From: CAVZLD01 sp964522605
GTDB lineage: Bacteria > Planctomycetota > Planctomycetia > Pirellulales > Pirellulaceae
NCBI GenBank assembly: GCA_964522605.1
Contig: CAZFWV010000133.1
Span: 1 to 16,367, forward strand
Direction of reading: 5' to 3'
Length of the DNA stretch: 16,367 bases
The notes under the pieces were generated by a model. The model was not told the origin of the DNA, searched no databases, and saw only the letters and a list, made by a program, of their open reading frames with translations. Positions 8,801 to 13,966 of this stretch are shown here, in pieces; the first letter of the stretch is position 1, and every line of letters starts with the position of its first letter. A program made the position numbers and the translations under genes.

Positions 8801-8958
8801 AGAGTGCCACACTCCTGGCCTACTCGACCACCGACGGAACCGAGCAGGCGCGGTATGACTTGACATCCCCGCCAGTCTTTGACGGCATGGCGGTCGCTCG
8901 AGGCAAACTGTTCTTGGCTCTTCGTGACGGCAGCGTCGTCTGCATGGGCAAGCAGTAG
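5869..8958 (+). CDS. Exported fusion: SAM-methyltransferase-like domain plus PQQ-like beta-propellers
   Basis: 1029 residues. A signal peptide covers about 1-25 (SALFLCIVFTGFALA). Residues about 36-145 look like a class I methyltransferase Rossmann fold: glycine motif VHLGCGTGQ (49-57), LIVVEEP (115-121) and LRVLVPGGRAYV (130-141). Then comes EWTHYLYSASGNPVS (160-174) and a first propeller region with blades such as ALDARTGETRRVY, ALDAESGEILWK and VELRTGKEVWS. Cysteines C564 and PPHSCGC (578-584) close it. DWPTYRGNPRRSG at 631 opens a second propeller (ALDSTSGRTLWTF, YRLQVTDGSLAWRF) that runs to the end. Proteins of this architecture occur in Planctomycetota and relatives; their function is not known to me. 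The start is uncertain: ATG 5869 abuts GAGAGG directly, whereas TTG 5878 has the same motif at a 9-nt spacing. Both starts keep the signal peptide. Methyl transfer outside the cytoplasm is not established. Confidence 0.88.
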   Translation: MANLKSKSSVSALFLCIVFTGFALADQPAAIRTADEICAATGFSGGLIVHLGCGTGQLTAALAGDGRTVVHGLTAQATEVAAARAHIHEAGLDATVSVMRWSDASLPYVDHLVNLIVVEEPGETSKEEWLRVLVPGGRAYVRDGDTWSTIIKPTRPEVDEWTHYLYSASGNPVSQDRLVGPPRHLQWTTGPAHTRSHEYTSSIAAVVSSDGRLFYIADEGPTGNLQGAADWHVVSRDAYNGLLLWKRDIDQWYTHLAGWTSVPIQLQRRLVAVKDRVYVTLGYHAPVSALDARTGETRRVYEETEGADEILWHDGVLIVSTKAVTDQQLVEYQKLADAARRRGSPLHERETGQPLISSFNQMENRLGRSVIALDAESGEILWKLTGQDTAGLKPLSLRACSDHVYYHHRGALICVELRTGKEVWSRNCDAPRTANQDTLVCWSKDAVTLLAADDGSVRWTRKPILESIRDVFITSDSIWIGGFKPYDTGRQHTGPVWGPYFAVQRDLNTGEILKEIAPENPGHHQRCYISKATQRYLLGGRRGTEFIDLETGDCLWNSWARGVCRYGVMPANGLLYVPPHSCGCYITAKLIGFNAMMAERTMLPANSKPTIASLERGSAYGDLDGSPHAEDWPTYRGNPRRSGISASRVPPRLQTEWQVKLGAMLTAPVVANQKVFLATADQNRLVALDSTSGRTLWTFVSDARIDSPPTIHEGSAIVGCRDGSVYRLQVTDGSLAWRFRAARTEQRIMSHGQLESPWPIHGSVLVDNNVAYFTAGRSSYLDHGIDLYRLNPQSGEVLSVTNVYSPDAETGQQPNQYNANQMPGARADILVADSDFIYLRDQAFSKDGMQCDDRTPHLFTLTDFLDDSWTHRSYWVFAAEPSIATGCSGRTKELIYGRLLLYDDTTVYGYARKNVHWSNSFQDAPYHLYARRQDAREPLWSVSVPIQIQAMVGAGDMLFVAGPPVETVGQTDPTDGQQSATLLAYSTTDGTEQARYDLTSPPVFDGMAVARGKLFLALRDGSVVCMGKQ

Positions 8959-9191
8959 AGCGCAATGCAAAACCGGAAAGGCGACGCCCCTGACCGATCG
9001 GTGTCGGGGATATCGTGGCAGCGCGCCAATCGCCACTCCTCACCAAATTGAAGTGTTCAAATGCGCTTTCAAAACATCGAGGCGGGCGTGGGTGCGCGGA
9101 CTGCCATGAATCTTTACTCCTCGCTGCGCTCCGAATAGAATCGACCTCGGGCAATTGTGCATTTCGCCGAGGTTGTCAGTCAACCGACGAA
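8959..9191. other. Spacer before the small membrane protein gene
   Basis: 233 bp containing the hairpin at 8987-9009 and a weaker 7-bp inverted repeat ACCTCGG/CCGAGGT (9144-9150 and 9167-9173, 16-nt loop) about 20 nt before the start at 9192. An in-frame GTG at 9015 would add 59 residues, but they are Arg/Cys/Ser-rich, unlike the rest of the protein, and overlap the hairpin zone. I treat this stretch as noncoding. Confidence 0.5.
8987..9009 (+). terminator. Possible terminator hairpin after the methyltransferase/propeller gene
   Basis: CCCC-TG-ACCGATCGGT-GTC-GGGG: a perfect 10-bp palindrome inside four outer G:C pairs, starting 28 nt after the stop codon. No T-tract follows, so it could equally act as an RNA 3'-end stabiliser. 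Confidence 0.35.
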
Positions 9192-9593
9192 ATGACGGTG
9201 ATGATGATGACGGCGCCGAAGCACCACCGACGCCTCGCCAAGGCGAGGATTCGCGGCAAATGGTATTTTGTCACCGAGTATGAGTTCCTCCCCGAGCAGT
9301 CAATTGTCGTAAGGCTCGAGGGAGACAAGCACTTGATCCCCAAAGAGGACTGGTACGAAGTCGATCCGTTATCTTCCGAAGCGACGGAAGCTTGGGGACG
9401 AATTCATGCGGCCGAAATTGAGGACCACCCGCCAACCTGCTTCTGCCCGGCCTGCCGCCGATTGCGACGCTCTTTACGGTGGAATCATTATTCTGTACGC
9501 GATCGCATCGAGTTCGTGATCCTGGGCATCTTCTTGATGGGTGCGATCGTGGTCTGCGTTTGGGGATTGTGCGCCATCCTCGCATTAGACTGA
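9192..9593 (+). CDS. Small hypothetical membrane protein with a CxCxxC motif
   Basis: 133 residues from ATG 9192. The N-terminal part (about 10-75) is soluble and charged (RIRGKWYFVTEYEFLPEQ, VVRLEGDKHLIPKEDWYEV), with balanced composition typical of real protein. Residues 83-88 read C-F-C-P-A-C followed by an Arg-rich stretch, a possible metal-binding or redox knuckle. One transmembrane helix lies at about 107-130 (IEFVILGIFLMGAIVVCVWGLCAILAL), ending at the C-terminus. The basic flank RRLRRSLRW before the helix predicts a cytoplasmic N-terminal domain by the positive-inside rule. No family recognised. The start is uncertain: ATG 9192 and the ATGs at 9201-9207 lack a Shine-Dalgarno, and GTG 9015 is the upstream alternative. 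Confidence 0.6.
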   Translation: MTVMMMTAPKHHRRLAKARIRGKWYFVTEYEFLPEQSIVVRLEGDKHLIPKEDWYEVDPLSSEATEAWGRIHAAEIEDHPPTCFCPACRRLRRSLRWNHYSVRDRIEFVILGIFLMGAIVVCVWGLCAILALD

Positions 9594-9706
9594 GTGCCTA
9601 CGACCCTGAAGGCGAATCGGCACGTCGCGATGGAATCCGCATCAACACGTTCAGGGATGAGGCGAGCAGGGATGACGCAAAAAACACGACACGGACCTGG
9701 CGCGGC

Positions 9707-9728
9707 GGGCTGGATTGGCAATCCGGCC
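9707..9728. repeat. Palindromic repeat, copy 1 (GGGCTGGATTGGCAATCC...)
   Basis: 22 nt identical to the copy at 9752-9773, 45 bp apart start to start. Each copy is an imperfect palindrome: GGGCTGGATTG pairs with CAATCCGGCC around a central G, with one G-T pair. Confidence 0.8.
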
Positions 9729-9751
9729 TAAAGGGATACCGCCAAATTCGT

Positions 9752-9773
9752 GGGCTGGATTGGCAATCCGGCC
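9752..9773. repeat. Palindromic repeat, copy 2
   Basis: Identical 22-nt palindromic unit as copy 1, same orientation. The outer arm extends one base further here (GGGCTGG/CCGGCCC), so this copy forms the slightly longer stem. Confidence 0.8.
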
Positions 9774-9836
9774 CCCAAGCCCCAACAGGCAAAACACCCC
9801 AGTCCCCCTAATCACCCTCCACAAGGTCTGTGTCTT
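9773..9836 (+). repeat. About 60-bp repeat, copy A, ending in the 15-nt motif
   Basis: Begins CCCCAAGC, has CCTAATC in the middle and ends CAAGGTCTGTGTCTT (9822-9836). It aligns with 10044-10100 with a few gaps. Confidence 0.65.
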
Positions 9837-9962
9837 CTCGCGGGAGGGGAATAGGCAAACAAACCACGCAACAAACGTCAGCCAGGCAGCGGAAGCGTCC
9901 GGAACGAAAAACGGCCGACTCGCTCCGATTCCTCCCCAAACCCCGCCAATATCCAAGCCGAA

Positions 9963-9977
9963 AAGACACAGACCTTG
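9963..9977 (-). repeat. 15-nt motif, copy B, inverted
   Basis: AAGACACAGACCTTG, the exact reverse complement of the motif in copies A and C. The sequence on its outer side does not clearly match the longer 60-bp unit. Confidence 0.7.
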
Positions 9978-10043
9978 ACGGAAGAGACTGGGAGGAATAG
10001 AGGAAGAAAGACAACAGGCGTGTGTTGTGTGGGAGTTCTCGCG

Positions 10044-10100
10044 CCCCAAGCGGCCAAATAGCCCACACCGCCTAATTCTCGATCGCAAGGTCTGTGTCTT
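10044..10100 (+). repeat. About 60-bp repeat, copy C, ending in the 15-nt motif
   Basis: Begins CCCCAAGC, has GCCTAATTC in the middle and ends CAAGGTCTGTGTCTT (10086-10100). It ends 90 nt before the serine hydrolase start, so it lies in or next to that gene's promoter region. Confidence 0.65.
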
Positions 10101-10179
10101 GGTTGGAAAAGCGCCGATACCGGGTTTGATCACGTGGAATGTCGGTGCAGCGTTATGAGTCGCGATTGAAGAGGGAATT

Positions 10180-10184
10180 GAGGG
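10180..10184 (+). promoter_or_regulatory. Shine-Dalgarno of the serine hydrolase gene
   Basis: GAGGG with a 6-nt spacer to ATG 10191. It supports this start over internal ATGs. Confidence 0.6.
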
Positions 10185-10190
10185 TTTTTC

Positions 10191-11453
10191 ATGTCGGCAT
10201 CGCAACAGATCCGGATTGAGGGGCACGTCAGTGCAGGTTTCGGTGCCGTACGCGATGCGTTCGCGGAGAATTTCGCGCGACGACATGAACTGGGCGCCGC
10301 CTGTTGTGTGTATTTTCAAGGCGAAAAAGTTGTCGACCTGTGGGGCGGTGTGCGGGATAAGTCAACCAGCGAACCATGGGAAGAAGACACCATGGTCGTC
10401 GTGTATTCAGCGACCAAGGGCCTGGCCGCCATGACGTTGGCACTGGCCCATTCCCGGGGCTGGCTCGATTACGAAGAACGCGTTTGTGCCTATTGGCCGG
10501 AGTTTGCGCAACACGGGAAGGAGACGATCACCGTTCGTCAGCTTCTGGCGCACCAAGCAGGATTATTTGCGTTTGATGAACCGGTCGACGCAGACCTCGT
10601 GGCAGATCTCGATCGACTGGCCGTCGTCATGGCTCGTCAAAAACCTGCCTGGGAGCCCGGCAGTCGGCAGGCATATCACGCAATTTCACTCGGCTTTTAT
10701 GAAGGTGAGCTGTTGCGAAGAGTTGATCCCCAACATCGCAGCCTGGGCGAGTTCTTTCAACAAGAAATCGCCACCCCTTTAGGAATCGACTTCTATATCT
10801 GCCTGCCTAAAGCGATCCCCAATTCTCGACTCGCCGTTCTCGCGAAGCCAAGTTGGACTTCGATGTTTTTCGGGAACGGATCTCCAAAGCGTCTGATGCT
10901 TGCTTCGTTCAACCCCCACTCAAACATTTACCGCGCGGTCGCAGTTAACCCTGGTCCCGAGATCGTTCGTGACGCGCAGCACATTTACGCCCGCAACTTC
11001 GAAGTCCCGTCGGCGGGAGGTGTCGGCACCGCGCGGGCCATCGCGCGGGCCTACAGTGTATTTGCCACGGGTGGAGAGGAACTGACACTGCTACCTGAGA
11101 CATTGCGTGCATTGTCGGCTCCCGCAGTCCCACCACGGCTTGGTTTCTATGATGAGTGTTTACTCGCCCACGACGTACGCTATTCGTTGGGCTTCACCAA
11201 ACCCAGCAGATTCTGGCAGTTCGGTAGCGAAGGCTCGTTCGGTGCGTTCGGCGCCGGTGGTGCCATCGGATTCGCCGACCCGAAATCCGGCATCGGCTAC
11301 GCCTACGTTACCAGCCAAATGGGAACTGCCATCCAAGGTGATCCCCGTGATCTAGCACTGCGTGATGCCATCGCAAGCGTCTGTGGATTGAATGGTTTCT
11401 GGGACAGAGAAGGGATCCAAGAGCACTCCTCGTCGGTGCAGGATCGTTCCTGA
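10191..11453 (+). CDS. Serine hydrolase, beta-lactamase fold (family VIII esterase-like)
   Basis: 420 residues. No signal peptide is visible, so it is probably cytoplasmic. The beta-lactamase/PBP-like fold is shown by S73-A-T-K76 (nucleophile serine and general-base lysine), the following helix GLAAMTLALAHSRGWLDYEERV, the TVRQLLAHQAGL segment (114-125) typical of the family, and Y162-H-A in the place of the YxN motif. The glycine-rich segment FGAFGAGGAIGFADP (350-364) corresponds to the third active-site region. There, relatives in the EstB/LACTB-like group usually have FGHxGxGG; here the histidine position is Ala352. Family members hydrolyse short-chain esters, and few are real beta-lactamases; the substrate here is unknown. 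The gene converges on the sugar cluster, with only 24 bp between stop codons and no visible terminator. Confidence 0.88.
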   Translation: MSASQQIRIEGHVSAGFGAVRDAFAENFARRHELGAACCVYFQGEKVVDLWGGVRDKSTSEPWEEDTMVVVYSATKGLAAMTLALAHSRGWLDYEERVCAYWPEFAQHGKETITVRQLLAHQAGLFAFDEPVDADLVADLDRLAVVMARQKPAWEPGSRQAYHAISLGFYEGELLRRVDPQHRSLGEFFQQEIATPLGIDFYICLPKAIPNSRLAVLAKPSWTSMFFGNGSPKRLMLASFNPHSNIYRAVAVNPGPEIVRDAQHIYARNFEVPSAGGVGTARAIARAYSVFATGGEELTLLPETLRALSAPAVPPRLGFYDECLLAHDVRYSLGFTKPSRFWQFGSEGSFGAFGAGGAIGFADPKSGIGYAYVTSQMGTAIQGDPRDLALRDAIASVCGLNGFWDREGIQEHSSSVQDRS

Positions 11454-11477
11454 ATCACCTTCCACTTCCGCGTGCCA

Positions 11478-12947
11478 TTACACCTGATCGGCAACGACAA
11501 ACGGTTCGCGATACGTTCCTGTCGCGAGCTGATTGGCTCGCTCGCTGAACTCCCCGGTGAATTGCTCGGTCGTTGGATCCAGCGTCAACGTGGGACCGAG
11601 TGTGAGCGGCGTCAACTCCAGGTCAATCTGGTTCGCGTGCAGATGATCGAGCATTCGATCGGTCGCCTCTTGAAGCGATTCCTGACCTGCAACCGTTTCT
11701 CGAACAACGTCGCGGTCCGCTTCGCGCCCCAGGCGATACGAGATGTTCGTCATATGGACAAGCCCACAGGAGAGATGGCCCTGGACCGCGTCGGTATGGA
11801 GCGGCGTCGCGGATGGATTGCGGATCGCATCGATGAAATTCTGCTTCGTGCTGACCCGCTCGGCCGAGAAATCACAGATTTTGCGCCCGTCGTTGTCGAA
11901 TGCCGCACAGACGTCTCCCGTTCGGATGCGCACCGTGCCCCCTTCACAATGGACCACCGTGCCGATCGAAGTTCCCAGATACTGATCCATCGAACGGCCC
12001 CAGCGCCGATCACGATGTTCGGCATCGATGGGCAATCCGCGAACTTCGAAAAGGATGGGGGCGGGCTGATAGTCTAGGATCGTCACCAGCGTATTCGGTG
12101 TTTGACCGTCGTCGCGGTAGCCCACGCGTGCGCCAAGTGTCATCACACGCCGGGGCAGCGAGTTTGCTCCCAGCGCCCAGCGACAGGCATCCATGTAATG
12201 AATGCCCATGTTTCCGAGATCTCCATTGCCGGTGTCCCAATCCCAGTGCCAGTCGTAATGCAAATACTCTCGCATCAGGCGTTTCTTCGGGGCCGGACCG
12301 CACCAGAGATCGTAATCACAGGTCGGCGGAATCGGCTGGGGACCGTCGACCAAGCCGATACTTTCTCGGGATCGGTAATTGAGACCACGCACGCATCGGA
12401 TCGCGCCAAGCTCGCCGCTCCGCGCATACTCGAATGCGGCCTGCACATTGCCGCTGTTCCGCGGACCGTGCGTAGCCTGCACGACGCGATCGTATTTCTG
12501 CGCCGCGCTGACAACTTGCCGACCTTCGAACAGATTATGCGACATCGGTTTCTGTACGAATACATGCTTGCCCGCCTGACAGGCCTGTATCGCCATCAGC
12601 GAATGCCAGTGATTTGGCGTCGTGATCGAAATGGCGTCGATCTCTGGATCGTCGAGGATACGTCGATAGTCACGGTGTGCCTTGACCGACTCTCCCCACT
12701 TACGAAACTGGTCGACCTGCCAGTCGAGATGGTCCGTATCGCAGTCGCACACCGCGGCCACCCGAACACCGGGAATCGCACGAAAGTCTCGGATATCTTG
12801 GCGACCTTTTCCACCAATCTTAACGTTCGATCCGATACCAATCACACCCAAACGAATCTCTTCATTTGCCGCAAAGGCACGAGGACTTTTCAAGGTCAAA
12901 CAGGAACCGACCGTCAGCGCAATCTTGAGGAAGCTTCTTCGTCTCAT
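11478..12947 (-). CDS. Tat-exported Gfo/Idh/MocA family oxidoreductase
   Basis: 489 residues from ATG 12947. The N-terminus MRRRSFLKIALTVGSCLTL is a Tat signal (RRxFLK plus hydrophobic stretch, processing near AFA at about 24-27). The Rossmann nucleotide-binding motif is GVIGIGSN (34-41), followed by AAVCDCD at the end of the second strand, TPNHWH (110-115) and VQKPMSHN (131-138). QKP replaces the EKP seen in many relatives, as in other exported members of this group. The C-terminal part is the usual alpha/beta substrate domain. Members oxidise or reduce sugars and polyols with NAD(P), and exported members may carry tightly bound cofactor. The start at 12947 is chosen over ATG 13010 because AAGGA lies 9 nt upstream, the Tat motif follows at once, and the longer form would overlap the isomerase gene. 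It is the third gene of the cluster, 28 bp after the isomerase stop. The substrate is not predictable. Confidence 0.9.
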   Translation of the reverse strand: MRRRSFLKIALTVGSCLTLKSPRAFAANEEIRLGVIGIGSNVKIGGKGRQDIRDFRAIPGVRVAAVCDCDTDHLDWQVDQFRKWGESVKAHRDYRRILDDPEIDAISITTPNHWHSLMAIQACQAGKHVFVQKPMSHNLFEGRQVVSAAQKYDRVVQATHGPRNSGNVQAAFEYARSGELGAIRCVRGLNYRSRESIGLVDGPQPIPPTCDYDLWCGPAPKKRLMREYLHYDWHWDWDTGNGDLGNMGIHYMDACRWALGANSLPRRVMTLGARVGYRDDGQTPNTLVTILDYQPAPILFEVRGLPIDAEHRDRRWGRSMDQYLGTSIGTVVHCEGGTVRIRTGDVCAAFDNDGRKICDFSAERVSTKQNFIDAIRNPSATPLHTDAVQGHLSCGLVHMTNISYRLGREADRDVVRETVAGQESLQEATDRMLDHLHANQIDLELTPLTLGPTLTLDPTTEQFTGEFSERANQLATGTYREPFVVADQV

Positions 12948-12956
12948 CGCCTGGCA

Positions 12957-12961
12957 TCCTT
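12957..12961 (-). promoter_or_regulatory. Shine-Dalgarno deciding the oxidoreductase start
   Basis: Minus-strand AAGGA, 9 nt before ATG 12947. It lies inside the longer reading frame from 13010, which argues against that upstream start. Confidence 0.6.
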
Positions 12962-12975
12962 TTTTCTGCTGATCG

Positions 12976-13866
12976 CTAAACCGCATTTTGCAGAGCGAGA
13001 AAGAGTGCACGGTAGTATTTCATAAACCGAACGGGCTCGAGGCTAGCTGACACTTCGGCGTCGCAGTAGCCGTCGTAGCCCGATGCACGTAGCAGCGCGA
13101 AGAGTTGCCGGTACGGATAGTCGTCCGTCAAATCATGCAGGTGGATATTTCGGATCCGATCTTTCACGAGATGAAAATGAGCTTCTAGTCCGGGACTCGC
13201 CATGTCGCTGCGGTCGCAATTCCAATTGACGAAGAGGTGTGGACAATTGGCAGCATCGAGGATTCGCTTGACGACGGAGATGCGGTTCGTTCCTCGCCCA
13301 TGATTGGCCAGACGAATTTCCACGCCGTGATCGGCGCCAAAGGTCGCCACTTCTGCCGCAGCGTGTCCAATACGCTCAATGATTTGCTCTTCAGATTCAC
13401 CTGCCTCATTCGACAACGCGTTCGGAAAGACTCGAATGCCAATCGCTCCGAGATCCCGCGCCAGCAATGTGTATTCCTTCGTTCCTTCAATATTCTCCTT
13501 TTGCTTGGCGGGATCGGAGTGATGATAAGCAAAGCCGCTCGCAAGACTCAGCTTGAGCCCTGCGTCCTCAAATCGCTGGCGTACCCCAGCCCGCTCCTGC
13601 GGAGACAGCGAGACTTCCACACCATGGGCATGAGTCGTCCGCAATTCAACATGCTCGAATTTCGCCTCTGTACAATTGCGAATAATCGTCTCGATGTCCC
13701 ACTCCTTGCCTAGAAGGTAAGTCATCAGCCCAATCTTCAGCGGTGGAATGGTCGACGTGTCATCACCCTCTTCGGCAGCCCACGCGGTTACCGTGGGAAT
13801 CGAACTTGCCGCGGCACCCAAGGCCGCGATCGTAGGAGCAGCCGTGAGAAAACGGCGTCGTGTCGT
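12976..13866 (-). CDS. Tat-exported xylose-isomerase-like TIM barrel protein (5' end in assembly gap)
   Basis: 297 codons are visible to stop TAG at 12978-12976. The frame enters the N gap, and the first visible residues are TTRRRFLTAAPTIAALGAAAS. This is a Tat signal whose Met must lie just inside the gap, so the TTG at 13821 is not the true start. The mature part is a sugar phosphate isomerase/epimerase-type TIM barrel: LKIGLMTYLLG, HVELRTTHAHG, GLKLSLASGF, GAIGIRVFPN, VEIRLANHGRGTN, LFVNWNCDRSD, IRNIHLHDL and GYCDAEVS. The Glu, His, Asp and Glu near the strand ends are in the places used for metal binding in this superfamily. Likely an isomerase, epimerase or lyase acting on a sugar or sugar acid outside the cytoplasm. 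It sits between a glycosidase and an oxidoreductase on the same strand, consistent with one operon. The reaction cannot be stated. Confidence 0.85.
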   Translation of the reverse strand, partial: TTRRRFLTAAPTIAALGAAASSIPTVTAWAAEEGDDTSTIPPLKIGLMTYLLGKEWDIETIIRNCTEAKFEHVELRTTHAHGVEVSLSPQERAGVRQRFEDAGLKLSLASGFAYHHSDPAKQKENIEGTKEYTLLARDLGAIGIRVFPNALSNEAGESEEQIIERIGHAAAEVATFGADHGVEIRLANHGRGTNRISVVKRILDAANCPHLFVNWNCDRSDMASPGLEAHFHLVKDRIRNIHLHDLTDDYPYRQLFALLRASGYDGYCDAEVSASLEPVRFMKYYRALFLALQNAV

Positions 13867-13966
13867 NNNNNNNNNNNNNNNNNNNNNNNNNNNNNNNNNN
13901 NNNNNNNNNNNNNNNNNNNNNNNNNNNNNNNNNNNNNNNNNNNNNNNNNNNNNNNNNNNNNNNNNN
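13867..13966. other. Assembly gap (100 N)
   Basis: Exactly 100 undetermined bases, a usual scaffold placeholder, so the real distance is unknown. It removes the 3' end of the glycosidase gene, the 5' end of the isomerase gene and whatever lies between them. Confidence 0.98.

Larger units (their letters stand above)
9594..10190. other. Repeat-rich intergenic region
   Basis: 597 bp with no supportable gene. It contains two copies of a GGATTG/CAATCC palindrome (9707-9728, 9752-9773), three copies of a 15-nt motif (9822-9836, 9963-9977 inverted, 10086-10100), and a longer diverged direct repeat around the first and third copies. A long open frame on the minus strand across this stretch is explained by the repeats and lack of stops, not by protein-like composition. 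Confidence 0.65.

Noticed and set aside
9015..9191. GTG 9015 as the start of the small membrane protein
   Set aside because: The 59 extra residues are Arg/Ser/Cys-rich and unlike the rest, and the GTG sits just after a hairpin. GGGGA upstream gives weak support only, so this stays an alternative.
9822..10100. CRISPR array from the thrice-repeated 15-nt motif
   Set aside because: Copies are in alternating orientation, about 125-140 bp apart, and only 15 nt long; there are no regular spacers or cas genes.
9651..10319. A 222-codon minus-strand frame over the intergenic repeats
   Set aside because: It overlaps the start of the serine hydrolase gene on the other strand, and its translation repeats with the DNA repeats (GRIANPA, KTQTL). 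There is no Shine-Dalgarno or domain.
10191..11453. Antibiotic-resistance beta-lactamase
   Set aside because: There is no signal peptide or KTG motif, and the sequence resembles the esterase-like branch, so resistance should not be inferred.
12948..13010. ATG 13010 as start of the oxidoreductase
   Set aside because: It would place 21 residues before a Tat motif and overlap the isomerase gene by 35 bp. ATG 12947 has its own AAGGA at 9 nt.
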